From Faecalibacterium prausnitzii (GTDB lineage Bacteria > Bacillota > Clostridia > Oscillospirales > Ruminococcaceae), in the NCBI GenBank assembly GCA_002313795.1, contig DCCL01000099.1, positions 1 through 20,539 on the forward strand: a DNA stretch of 20,539 bases. The letters are read 5' to 3'. A program made the translations under genes and the position numbers. Positions 13,172-20,517 of the stretch are shown here, in pieces; the stretch's first letter is position 1; each line of letters begins with the position of its first letter. The notes under the pieces are model-generated. The model did no database searches. It was not told where the DNA came from and saw only the letters and a program-made list of their open reading frames with translations.

Positions 13172-14110
13172 TTATTGGTTCCGGGCCAGCTGGAGATCCA
13201 GCCAGTCGGCAATGTCTGAGAATACCTCAGCCCTGTTCGTCTCCATCAGCAGCTCGTGGCGGGCACCGGGATAGAACTTTACCTCGATGTTTTTTACACC
13301 AACATCTTCAAGGCTCCGGATGGCCCGCTTCACGCCGGCGGTGCGCTCGCCTACGGGGTCGGCGTCACCGGCAAGGAAGAGCAGGGGCAGATCCTTGGGC
13401 ACCCCGGCCAGAACGGCAGGGTCGTATAACCGGAGGATGCCGGTGAACATGCTGTAATAGGCGTTGAGGGTGAAGGTGAACATACAGCGCTCGTCGGCGC
13501 GGTACTTGTCCACCTCTGCCTGATCCCGGTTGAGCCAGTCATGGGGCGTGCGGCCTTCGAGGCCCTTGTTGTAGCCCAGAAAGGAGAGGTTCGCCACCAG
13601 TCGGCTGCGGTGATGCCAGCCGAAGAAGACCGCCAGCACCCGGCAGAGGGTTCGGGCAGCGGCCACCAGCGCTTTGGGCTGATAACCGGTGCTCATGATG
13701 ATGGCACCGTCCAGCGCATCGCCCCACTCGCAGAGGTACTGCCGTGCGTAGAACGAACCCATGCTGTGGCCCAGCAGGAAATAGGGGACGCCCGGGTAGA
13801 GCTGTTTTGTCAGCACGGTCATGGCGTGGAGGTCGTCCAGCACGGCCCGGTTGCCGTCAGGCTGGGCGAACCAGCCGTAATCTTCCCGGGTGCGGACAGA
13901 GCCGCCGTGGCCCAGATGGTCGTGGCCGGTGACGAGGATGCCGCGTTCGGCCAGAGATTCGGCCAGCGGTTTGTAGCGGTCGATGAACTCCACCATGCCG
14001 TGGGACAGCTGTAGAACAGCCCGGACTTCCCCTTTTGGTACACAGCGGAACCCGTGGAGCGTCCGCCCCGGCACGCAGGATGGAAACGTAAAATCGATCA
14101 TACGGCTCAT
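13172..14110 (-). CDS. Alpha/beta hydrolase, lysophospholipase/monoacylglycerol-lipase type
   Basis: This 312-residue enzyme has the serine-hydrolase triad: nucleophile S116 in GHSMGS, an acid at D251 (LAGDADPVG) and H285 (GARHE). The oxyanion region LSHGMVEFIDRYKPLAE and the GHDHLGHGGS loop are those of the Hydrolase_4 group (lysophospholipase L2, monoacylglycerol lipase). A cap of about 60 residues (about 145-220) sits between strands. No signal peptide is present, so it acts in the cytoplasm, probably on lysophospholipids or monoacylglycerols. AAGGAG lies 9 bases before the start. The AbrB-type regulator at 14132 is just upstream (21 bases) and likely in the same transcript. Confidence 0.9.
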   Translation of the reverse strand: MSRMIDFTFPSCVPGRTLHGFRCVPKGEVRAVLQLSHGMVEFIDRYKPLAESLAERGILVTGHDHLGHGGSVRTREDYGWFAQPDGNRAVLDDLHAMTVLTKQLYPGVPYFLLGHSMGSFYARQYLCEWGDALDGAIIMSTGYQPKALVAAARTLCRVLAVFFGWHHRSRLVANLSFLGYNKGLEGRTPHDWLNRDQAEVDKYRADERCMFTFTLNAYYSMFTGILRLYDPAVLAGVPKDLPLLFLAGDADPVGERTAGVKRAIRSLEDVGVKNIEVKFYPGARHELLMETNRAEVFSDIADWLDLQLARNQ

Positions 14111-14131
14111 GGGCAGATACTCCTTTTAATG

Positions 14132-14383
14132 TTACAGGGCAGCGATCTTGGCGCGGCAGGCGGGACAGATGCAGTAGCCCTCGTACTGGGCCATGCCGGC
14201 CACCAGCTCGCCGCAGAAGTCGCAGCTTCCGGCAGGACGGTGCTTTTTAAGAATGATCTCATCGCCCTCCACAAAGATCTCCAGCTTGGAATCCTTGCCG
14301 ATGTGCATGCTGGTGCGCAGCTCTTTGGGCAGGACGATGCGGCCCAGGGAGTCGATGCCCCGGACGATGCCAGTTGTTTTCAT
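14132..14383 (-). CDS. AbrB-type transcription regulator with zinc ribbon
   Basis: The 83-residue protein has an AbrB/MazE swapped-hairpin domain (residues about 1-48; GIVRGIDSLGRIVLPKELR is the family signature). A C-terminal tail has CDFC (about 54-57) and CPAC (about 73-78), a small zinc ribbon. The ATG at 14383 is 8 bases from AAGGAG; the ATG two codons earlier is too close. The AbrB domain dimerises and binds DNA loosely at AT-rich or short-dyad sites, often during transition to stationary phase. It precedes the hydrolase gene and probably regulates its own transcript or that of neighbouring genes. The zinc-ribbon extension is known in clostridial AbrB relatives. Confidence 0.85.
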   Translation of the reverse strand: MKTTGIVRGIDSLGRIVLPKELRTSMHIGKDSKLEIFVEGDEIILKKHRPAGSCDFCGELVAGMAQYEGYCICPACRAKIAAL

Positions 14384-14458
14384 ATTCATTTCTCCTTTTC
14401 TTATGTCCTGAATGCTGGCAGAATATGCAGGTTTTGCCTTGTCAGAGCGCAAAAAATG

Positions 14459-14472
14459 TTCCTGTGCAGGAA
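14459..14472. promoter_or_regulatory. TTCCTG-TG-CAGGAA dyad in AbrB leader
   Basis: A perfect 6-bp inverted repeat with a 2-base centre lies in the leader between the AbrB promoter and its start; the half site TTCCTG recurs about 14497. This could be an autoregulatory site. Evidence is symmetry and position only. Confidence 0.3.
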
Positions 14473-14506
14473 ATACAGGAAAATTCTGTCAACTTCGTTC
14501 CTGTTC

Positions 14507-14535
14507 AGTATACAAAAAGTTGAGCCGTTCGTCAA
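14507..14535 (-). promoter_or_regulatory. Promoter of the AbrB-hydrolase unit
   Basis: On the minus strand TTGACG (14535-14530) and TATACT (14512-14507) are exactly 17 bases apart. Transcription would start near 14500, giving a leader of about 115 bases before the AbrB start. Confidence 0.7.
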
Positions 14536-14602
14536 TCAAAATAAAGGCTTTCGACAAAACTTCCCAAGAAAACTCCCAAAAGGCCGACTCTGCGGCTCTC
14601 CG

Positions 14603-14631
14603 TTGACAAACAGGGCATGAAAAGGTAAACT
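14603..14631 (+). promoter_or_regulatory. Promoter of gltX
   Basis: TTGACA (14603-14608) and TAAACT (14626-14631) are separated by 17 bases, about 65 bases before gltX. The 310-base gap between the AbrB and gltX starts therefore holds two divergent promoters and no gene. Confidence 0.75.
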
Positions 14632-14695
14632 AAATCAGAGATATATGCAATTCATTTGCCTATGATAATATATAGGAATAAAGGAGCGTTCAATT

Positions 14696-16165
14696 ATGCC
14701 GAGCAATAAGATCCGCACCCGTTTTGCCCCCTCGCCCACGGGTTATATGCACGTTGGCAATCTGCGCACTGCGCTGTACACCTACCTGATGGCCAAGCAC
14801 GAAGACGGCACCTTCATCCTCCGTATCGAGGATACCGACCAGGGCCGCTATGTGGAGGGCGCTGTGGACGTCATCTACAAGACCCTGCGGGAGACCGGCC
14901 TGCTGTGGGACGAGGGCCCGGACATCGGCGGCCCGGTGGGCCCCTATGTCCAGAGCGAGCGGATGGGGATGTTCAAACAGTATGCCGAGCAGCTGGTGGC
15001 CGAGGGCAAGGCTTACTACTGCTTCTGCACCGAAGAGCGTCTGGAAGCCCTCCACGCCGAGCAGCGGGCCAACGGTGAGATGACCCACTACGACGGCTGC
15101 TGCCGCGACCTGCCCAAGGAAGAGGTGGAGAAGCGCCTTGCCGCCGGTGAGCCCTATGTTATCCGCCAGAAGATCCCCCGGGAGGGCGTGACCAGCTTTG
15201 ACGATATGGTCTACGGCCACATCGAGGTCAACAACAGCGAGATGGACGACCAGATCCTCATCAAGAGTGACGGCATGCCCACCTACAACTTTGCAAACGT
15301 GGTGGATGACCACCTGATGGGGATCACCCATGTCATCCGCGGCAGCGAGTATCTGTCCTCCACCCCCAAATACAACCTGCTCTATCAGGCATTCGGCTGG
15401 GAGATCCCCAAGTATATCCACTGCCCGCCGGTCATGAAGGACGCTCAGAACAAGCTGTCCAAGCGCAACGGTGATGCAAGCTATCAGGATTTGGTGGCAA
15501 AGGGCTATCTGACCCCGGCCATCCTGAACTATATCTGCCTGCTGGGCTGGAGCCCCAAGGGCGAGTACGCCGAGCAGGAGATCTTCTCCCTGCCGGAGCT
15601 GGTCAAGATCTGGACGCCCGACGGCATCTCCAAGTCCCCGGCCATCTTCGACCCCATGAAGCTGCGGGCCATCAACGCCGAGTATATCCGCCGCCTGTCT
15701 CCTGAGGAGTTCCTCGCCAAGGCTGAGCCCTGGATCGACAGCGCTGTGCACACTCCTATTGATAAGAAGCTGCTCTGCGCCAACCTGCAGCCCCGTTGCG
15801 AAGTGCTGGGCGAGATCCCCGAGCAGCTGGATTTCTTCGACGCCATGCCGGAGTATGATGTGAGCCTGTATACCAACAAGAAGCAGAAGACCACCCCCGA
15901 ATCTGCAAAGGAGGCTCTGGAGGCTCTGCTGCCCGTGCTGAGCGATGAGGCTCTGGACTTCTCCGACCGCGACACCGTGTTCAATGCCTGCAAGGCCAAG
16001 GCCGAGGAGCTGGGCAAGAAGAACGGCTGGCTGCTCTACCCGCTGGGCATCGCTCTCTCCGGCAAGCAGCGCACCCCCGGCGGCGGCACCGATCTGGCCT
16101 GCATGATGGGCCGCGAAAAGACCATCGAGCGGGTCAAGGCTGCCATCGAGAAGCTGAACGGGTGA
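14696..16165 (+). CDS. gltX: Glutamyl-tRNA synthetase
   Basis: This 489-residue class I aminoacyl-tRNA synthetase charges tRNA-Glu with glutamate in the cytoplasm. The signature FAPSPTG (10-16) leads into HVGN (19-22), equivalent to HIGH, and the second nucleotide-binding motif is KLSKR (253-257) with NGD following. RIEDTDQGR and YVQSERM are also conserved, and the C-terminal anticodon-binding helical domain fills about 320-489. AAAGGAG lies before the start. Length is normal. Whether it is a discriminating or non-discriminating enzyme (also loading tRNA-Gln for amidation) cannot be told by eye. It has its own promoter at 14603 and stands at the head of the lower-GC cassette that follows. Confidence 0.96.
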   Translation: MPSNKIRTRFAPSPTGYMHVGNLRTALYTYLMAKHEDGTFILRIEDTDQGRYVEGAVDVIYKTLRETGLLWDEGPDIGGPVGPYVQSERMGMFKQYAEQLVAEGKAYYCFCTEERLEALHAEQRANGEMTHYDGCCRDLPKEEVEKRLAAGEPYVIRQKIPREGVTSFDDMVYGHIEVNNSEMDDQILIKSDGMPTYNFANVVDDHLMGITHVIRGSEYLSSTPKYNLLYQAFGWEIPKYIHCPPVMKDAQNKLSKRNGDASYQDLVAKGYLTPAILNYICLLGWSPKGEYAEQEIFSLPELVKIWTPDGISKSPAIFDPMKLRAINAEYIRRLSPEEFLAKAEPWIDSAVHTPIDKKLLCANLQPRCEVLGEIPEQLDFFDAMPEYDVSLYTNKKQKTTPESAKEALEALLPVLSDEALDFSDRDTVFNACKAKAEELGKKNGWLLYPLGIALSGKQRTPGGGTDLACMMGREKTIERVKAAIEKLNG

Positions 16166-16202
16166 TAGTTCTCGTATAAAATGAAATAAGGAGGCAGTTG
16201 CT

Positions 16203-16475
16203 ATGATGTATCCATTCATGACGCTGGACGACGATACGGAAGTTGTCCATTCGGAAATGCTTCCCGACCAGCGTGTTAAGGTCTATTTCGAGAAACCGGA
16301 TGCGAAGGACTGCTTTCATTCTGCGGTATGCTATCTTCCGGATTATAAATGGGAAGACATCAACGGCTTTACCCCGGAGGAAATCGCCCGCTATCAGGAA
16401 TTGCTGGAATCCACAGCGCACCTGATCTTGCAGTTCTCCAAAGAGGGAGGAGTCGAGAATGCCGCAGGTTTTTAA
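16203..16475 (+). CDS. Small protein of unknown function paired with DUF4160 gene
   Basis: The 90-residue product is acidic and rich in aromatic residues (MYPFMTLDDDTEVVHSEM, KVYFEKP, AVCYLPDYKWEDINGFT). It ends with a helix LLESTAHLILQFSKEGG. It resembles, in size, charge and position, the antitoxin-like or DUF2442-type partner that commonly accompanies DUF4160, but I see no decisive motif. AAGGAGG is 8 bases before ATG 16203. It overlaps the next gene by 17 bases. Local GC is below that of gltX and the SpoIIE-like gene, suggesting the pair was acquired. Confidence 0.72.
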   Translation: MMYPFMTLDDDTEVVHSEMLPDQRVKVYFEKPDAKDCFHSAVCYLPDYKWEDINGFTPEEIARYQELLESTAHLILQFSKEGGVENAAGF

Positions 16476-16737
16476 GATAGGCTCCTATTGGGTCTATTTT
16501 TGGGCCAACGAAAATGAACCGCTGGAACCTGTTCATGTCCATGTGGCACAGGGCGCACCCAGTGCGAATGCGACTAAGATATGGATCACTCGGGCGGGCA
16601 AATGCTATCTGGGCAATAATAACTCCCAGATACCGCCTCGGGTACTGCGGAACATCATGGCAATCATCGAAGCGCGAAGCGCAGAGGTCATTGCCAAGTG
16701 GACGGCCTTTTTTGGCGAAGCAGATTATTTCTGCTGA
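16459..16737 (+). CDS. DUF4160-family protein
   Basis: This 92-residue protein matches the DUF4160 pattern: MPQVFKIGSYWVYFWANENEP at the start, then HVHVAQG (about 28-34), then strands to KIWIT and a C-terminal helix ending EVIAKWTAFFG. DUF4160 genes typically overlap a small partner and are regarded as probable toxin-antitoxin or stress modules; the biochemical activity is not established. GGAG precedes the start within the upstream gene, so the two are translated together. No membrane segment or signal is present. Confidence 0.78.
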   Translation: MPQVFKIGSYWVYFWANENEPLEPVHVHVAQGAPSANATKIWITRAGKCYLGNNNSQIPPRVLRNIMAIIEARSAEVIAKWTAFFGEADYFC

Positions 16738-16772
16738 CATTTTAGGTTGATCCATCACCCTGCCAAAAACCG

Positions 16773-16808
16773 CGCGCCCTCTGCGCTAAAGTATACGCAG
16801 AAGGCGCG
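16773..16808. terminator. Imperfect 13-bp hairpin after DUF4160 gene
   Basis: CGCGCCCTCTGCG (16773-16785) pairs with CGCAGAAGGCGCG (16796-16808) with one mismatch and a 10-base loop. No U tract follows, so termination is uncertain; it may fold the 5' region of the next gene's message. Confidence 0.45.
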
Positions 16809-16833
16809 GGAAACAGAACTGCACAACGAAAAG

Positions 16834-16860
16834 ATCCCCGCCGGAAAGCGGGGATTTTTT
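16834..16860 (+). terminator. Terminator-like hairpin abutting the SpoIIE-like start
   Basis: ATCCCCGC (16834-16841) pairs perfectly with GCGGGGAT (16848-16855) around CGGAAA, and the following TTTTT reaches the base before ATG 16861. The only Shine-Dalgarno-like sequence for that gene (GGGGA) is in the 3' arm. It may act as terminator of the cassette, attenuator, or a translation lock. Confidence 0.7.
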
Positions 16861-19146
16861 ATGCAGGTATCGTTCCGGACCATCCAGATCCCCAGGGGCA
16901 GAAAGCCGCTGGGAGAAGCCCTCCGCGCCCGGGCGGCAGTGCGTCCCGCTCTGCGGCAGGGGGCCGCGTTCGGGCTGGGGCTGGCCGGAGGCTGGGCACT
17001 GCTGTATGGTGCGCTGATGCCCTTCGGGCTGGGAATGGCACTGGGAATGGCAGAGGACTGTTTTGCGGTGGGCGCAGCCGGTGCCGCACTGGGGATGCTG
17101 GGCCGGAGCTTCGGTGCCATGACGGTGGAGAGCGTCTGTCTGCTCTGCGCACTGGGGGCAGCCGTAGCAGCCCGGTGGCTCTGGCCCGGCCGGTTCGGCC
17201 TAGCTGCTCTGGCGGGCTGCGGCACACTGGTATGCAGCGGGGCCTGCTTTGCAGTGGGGGCAGAAAACGGCGTTCAGCTGGTCCTGCTCTGCGGGGGCGA
17301 CGCGCTGCTGGCTGCGGCCCTTGGCGCAGCGCTTCGGCATTTTCCACCCGAAAAGCCGGGCATGGGTACGCTGCTGCTGGCGGCTGCTCTGGCCGCAGCG
17401 CTGGGAAGTGTGAGCATCGGTATTTTTCAGCCCGGCGTGATGGTCTGTGCGGCGGCAGAACTGGCCCTCTGCTGCAAGGGCCTGCCGTTGGCCGCTCTGG
17501 CCCTCAGCGGGGTGACAGGTGCTGCCCTTGCCGGGGCAGACCCTGCCCTTGCACCGGCGGCCGCCGGGCTGGCCTGCGGCTGTGCTGCCGCCGCAGTGCT
17601 GGCACCTGCGCGGAGAGTCGAGGGCCTTGCCGCCTATGCAGGCGGGTGCGTGGCAGGGGTGCTCTGTGTTCAGCCGCTGCGGGGGGCCTTTGGCTTTCTG
17701 CTCAGTGCCGGGCTGGGGGCCGGACTCTGTGCCCTTCTGCCTGCGGGGTGGCTGGCTCCGGATGCAGAAGAGGATGCTCCGCCCGAGGAACGGCCCCGGC
17801 TCTCTGCGGCAGCGACCCGTCTGGATGCAGTGGCCGAGAGCCTGTCTTCGCTGGCTGAGACGGTCAATGTTGTCTATGATGCCTTTCCCCGCCGGTGCGA
17901 GAGCTTCCGCTGGGTCATCGACAATATCCACGACAGTCTCTGCGCCAACTGCGGGCGCCGGGAAGTCTGCTGGCAGCAGGAGCACGCCATGACGCTGGAA
18001 GGGATGGAGGCGCTGCGACCCATTCTGGAAGAAAAAGGACATCTGGAACCATCTGCACTGCCCGGACAGCTGGCCCGGTGCATCCATCCGGCGGCACTCT
18101 GCGGGGCGGGGGATAAGGCGTTCGCCCTCTACCGCAGCCGCCGGGAGGCCCGTGTCCACTCCGAGGCCATGCGCACGGCTCTGACGGAGCAGTACAGCGC
18201 GGTGGCCGACGCACTGGGCGTGCTCAGTGAACAGCTGGGCCGGCCCGGAGACCCGGAACCTTACAAATCCGGGCGGGTGGCGTCTCTGTTTGCTACGCTG
18301 GGCACGCCGCCGCTGGAATGTGCCGTCACACTGGATGACCTGGGCCGGACCCGGGCCGCTGTGACTCTGCCCCGGACACGGTTCTCCGAAAAGGAACTGA
18401 CGGCTCTGGCCGGGGAGGTGGGGCGCATCTGCCGACGGAGCATCGAGCCGCCGCAAGTGCTCTCCTGCAGGGGGATGACTACCCTGCTCTTTGCGGAAAA
18501 GCCCCTGCTGCGGGCGGTGTTCGGCAGCGCTGGGGTAGCAGCGCGGGGGGACATCTCCGGCGATGCGGTGCAGCAGTTCAGCAGTGCGGCAGCAGCGCAG
18601 ATGATCCTCTGCGACGGCATGGGCACCGGGCGCCCGGCGGCAGTAGATGGCAATCTGGCTGCAGAGCTGACGGCGCGGCTGTTGAAAGCGGGCTTTACCC
18701 CGGAACTTGCGGCACGGCTGGTGAATGTGGCACTGGCCCTCAAGAGCGATGAAGAGAGCGGAGCTACCCTTGACCTCGTGAGCACGGACCTGTACACTGG
18801 CACCACACGGCTCTTCAAGGCGGGTGCGGCTCCGGGATTCCTCGTGCATGGCGGAAAAGCCCGGGCTGTGGGCGAGGCCAGCCTGCCGGTGGGCATCCTC
18901 GGCGGGGTCAACGGACAGAGCCGGGTGGTACACCTGGGGGCAGGGGACTATGTGGTGCTGGTGTCGGACGGCCTTCTGGTGGACGGCCCCGGCTGGGTGC
19001 TTCAGCAACTGGAACTTTCTGCTGCCAAAGCTGAGCCGCCCGACCTTCTGGCGAAAAAGCTGGTGGAAGCCGCCCGGGCACGGGCGGCGCAGTACGGCAG
19101 GCCCGATGATATTACCGCCGCCGTCCTCCGGCTGGAAAATGCCTGA
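16861..19146 (+). CDS. SpoIIE-like membrane PP2C serine phosphatase
   Basis: This 762-residue protein has the SpoIIE layout. About ten hydrophobic segments fill residues 30-300, a linker with the conserved CANC...C cluster (C361, C364, C370) follows, and a C-terminal PP2C phosphatase domain covers about 540-760. The metal-binding aspartates are visible in LCDGMGTGRPA (D585), VSDGLL (D703) and RPDDITAAV (D749-D750). In Bacillus the protein dephosphorylates SpoIIAA to free sigma F in the forespore. Whether this organism sporulates is unknown; in a non-sporulating relative it could serve another anti-anti-sigma system. The start at 16861 is the first convincing Met, but the hairpin before it makes initiation unusual; a TTG at 16747 would add about 38 residues. 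Confidence 0.88.
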   Translation: MQVSFRTIQIPRGRKPLGEALRARAAVRPALRQGAAFGLGLAGGWALLYGALMPFGLGMALGMAEDCFAVGAAGAALGMLGRSFGAMTVESVCLLCALGAAVAARWLWPGRFGLAALAGCGTLVCSGACFAVGAENGVQLVLLCGGDALLAAALGAALRHFPPEKPGMGTLLLAAALAAALGSVSIGIFQPGVMVCAAAELALCCKGLPLAALALSGVTGAALAGADPALAPAAAGLACGCAAAAVLAPARRVEGLAAYAGGCVAGVLCVQPLRGAFGFLLSAGLGAGLCALLPAGWLAPDAEEDAPPEERPRLSAAATRLDAVAESLSSLAETVNVVYDAFPRRCESFRWVIDNIHDSLCANCGRREVCWQQEHAMTLEGMEALRPILEEKGHLEPSALPGQLARCIHPAALCGAGDKAFALYRSRREARVHSEAMRTALTEQYSAVADALGVLSEQLGRPGDPEPYKSGRVASLFATLGTPPLECAVTLDDLGRTRAAVTLPRTRFSEKELTALAGEVGRICRRSIEPPQVLSCRGMTTLLFAEKPLLRAVFGSAGVAARGDISGDAVQQFSSAAAAQMILCDGMGTGRPAAVDGNLAAELTARLLKAGFTPELAARLVNVALALKSDEESGATLDLVSTDLYTGTTRLFKAGAAPGFLVHGGKARAVGEASLPVGILGGVNGQSRVVHLGAGDYVVLVSDGLLVDGPGWVLQQLELSAAKAEPPDLLAKKLVEAARARAAQYGRPDDITAAVLRLENA

Positions 19147-19148
19147 GA

Positions 19149-19177
19149 TTGCTTTTTGGACGGGGAAAAGGTATACT
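19149..19177 (+). promoter_or_regulatory. Promoter of pectinesterase gene
   Basis: TTGCTT (19149-19154) and TATACT (19172-19177) are 17 bases apart and lie right after the upstream stop. Transcription would start near 19184, about 28 bases before the pectinesterase ATG. Confidence 0.65.
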
Positions 19178-19211
19178 TATCAGTATCCGAACCGATGACA
19201 GGAGAATACAT

Positions 19212-20159
19212 ATGTTGACCATTACAGTTGCACAGGACGGCAGCGGCGACTTTGCATCCATCGCGGAGGCGGTGCTGGCTGTGCCCTATGAGGAGGAAGC
19301 ACTGGTGCAGGTGGGCCCGGGCGTCTACCGGGAAAAACTAGCCTGCGAAAAGCGCTGCATCACCCTGCGGGGGGCAGGTGCAGAGAAAACAAAGCTGGTG
19401 TGGGGCGACGGCGGAAAGCTGCCCCACAAAGACGGCAGGCCCACCCATACCTTCCGGAGCTACACCGCCTTTTTCAGCGGAGAGCAGCTCCGGGTGGAGG
19501 ATATGACCATCGAGAACGACGCCGGGCCGGGCGCAAAGGTGGGACAGGCCGTAGCAGCTTATGTGGACAGCACCCGGGCGGCGTTCTGCCGGGTGAAGCT
19601 GCTGGGCAATCAGGATACTCTGTTCTGCGCTCCGCTGCCGGAAAAAGAGCGGGAGAAAGATGGCTTTCTTGGCCCCCGCGGCCTTGGGCCCCGGAAGCAG
19701 ACTGCGCAGTATTACACGGACTGCGAAATCTCCGGAGACATTGATTTCATCTTCGGCGGCGGGGATGTACTCTTCGAAAACTGCATCATCCGCACGGTGG
19801 ACAACGGCATCCCCCATAGTTATGTCACGGCCCCTTCGGGAAAGGCCGACAGGCTGGGGTTCGTGTTCTGGAACTGCGATTTCGTCTCCGACTGCCCGGC
19901 GGGAAGCGTCTATCTGGGCCGGCCATGGAGGCCTGAGGGAAAAACGGCAGTGCTGGACTGCCGCCTCGGAGCACACATTGCGCCGGAGGGCTTCATCGCA
20001 TGGAATGACCGCACCGATACCGACCTTGCGGGTTTTGCGGAAGCTGACAGTACCGGCCCGGGGGCGGCAGCGCGCCCGGCCTGGGTGAATAGTCTCTCCG
20101 GAACCGAAGCAGCGGCCCTGCTGGCCTGTGCCCGCGCCCGCTGCAGACCTGAAACATAA
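19212..20159 (+). CDS. Pectinesterase (carbohydrate esterase family 8), intracellular
   Basis: This 315-residue enzyme removes methyl esters from galacturonan, releasing methanol and leaving carboxylates for lyases. The right-handed beta-helix family motifs are present: GQAVA (Q112), GNQDTLF (Q134, D135), GDIDFIFG (D178) and YLGRPWR (R237), the two catalytic aspartates and the arginine. It begins directly at the first beta turn (MLTITVAQDGSGDFASI) with no signal peptide, so it acts on imported oligogalacturonides. GGAGA lies before ATG 19212, and an in-frame start at 19149 has no such site. No pectate lyase or transporter lies in the window. Confidence 0.94.
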   Translation: MLTITVAQDGSGDFASIAEAVLAVPYEEEALVQVGPGVYREKLACEKRCITLRGAGAEKTKLVWGDGGKLPHKDGRPTHTFRSYTAFFSGEQLRVEDMTIENDAGPGAKVGQAVAAYVDSTRAAFCRVKLLGNQDTLFCAPLPEKEREKDGFLGPRGLGPRKQTAQYYTDCEISGDIDFIFGGGDVLFENCIIRTVDNGIPHSYVTAPSGKADRLGFVFWNCDFVSDCPAGSVYLGRPWRPEGKTAVLDCRLGAHIAPEGFIAWNDRTDTDLAGFAEADSTGPGAAARPAWVNSLSGTEAAALLACARARCRPET

Positions 20160-20238
20160 GAAACTGTTTTGAAACATTGCACACCGCCTGAGCGATTTTT
20201 TTGCTCCTGGTCGGTGCGCTGCTGACGAAAACAGTTTC
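20160..20238 (+). promoter_or_regulatory. 79-nt long inverted-repeat leader of small membrane protein
   Basis: GAAACTGTTTT (20160-20170) and AAAACAGTTTC (20228-20238) pair perfectly over 11 bp. Inside, GCACACCG pairs with CGGTGCGC with one mismatch, and GAGC/GCTC closes a loop rich in T. The whole leader can fold into one multi-part hairpin, directly after the pectinesterase stop and 16 bases before the next ATG. Its AAGGA Shine-Dalgarno lies just outside the stem. Confidence 0.55.
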
Positions 20239-20253
20239 CAAAGGAATGATACG

Positions 20254-20406
20254 ATGAAAAAACTGCCTGATTTTGTAAAATGGCTCATCATTGCCGCAGT
20301 GCTGGCCGCCATGGCTGCCATGTTGGTGGCGGTGAATGACCGCGCCTCCCGGGTGAAAATGCCGCCTCCGGATAACAGCCTTGGAATCTATCGCACGGCA
20401 AATTGA
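20254..20406 (+). CDS. 50-residue single-pass membrane protein
   Basis: The product begins MKKLPDFVKW, has one hydrophobic helix (about 10-27, rich in Ala, Leu, Met and Val), then a polar tail ending SLGIYRTAN. AAGGA lies about 9 bases upstream of ATG 20254. The positive-inside rule places the N-terminus in the cytoplasm and the tail outside. No family is recognised. Its hairpin leader and closeness to the pectinesterase suggest regulation with it, but no shared function can be claimed. Confidence 0.55.
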   Translation: MKKLPDFVKWLIIAAVLAAMAAMLVAVNDRASRVKMPPPDNSLGIYRTAN

Positions 20407-20483
20407 AACAGCAAACAAAAAGAGCACCTGTGTCATGAAGTGCACTCCGTCAAGTAGACAGAAAAAATAATATAAGATTTTTG

Positions 20484-20517
20484 TTCGCCGTTTCCACAAG
20501 GAAGCGGCGAATTTTTT
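20484..20517 (+). terminator. Terminator near right edge
   Basis: TTCGCCGTTTCC (20484-20495) pairs with GGAAGCGGCGAA (20500-20511) with one G-T wobble around ACAA, followed by TTTTTT. It closes the unit containing the small membrane protein or faces a gene beyond the window. Confidence 0.8.

Noticed and set aside
14690..16219. Long antisense reading frame (509 codons) opposite gltX
   Set aside because: It is the mirror of a strongly recognised synthetase gene with high GC. Its translation is low in motif content and has no Shine-Dalgarno site.
17200..19008. Long antisense reading frame opposite the SpoIIE-like gene
   Set aside because: High-GC codon bias leaves the complement open. The sense strand carries clear PP2C motifs and the antisense product has none.
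20430..20461. TGAAGTGCACTCC...AGTAGACA looks like the end of an IS3-type insertion sequence
   Set aside because: No transposase, matching second end or target-site duplication is visible in the window, so an insertion cannot be supported from this stretch alone.
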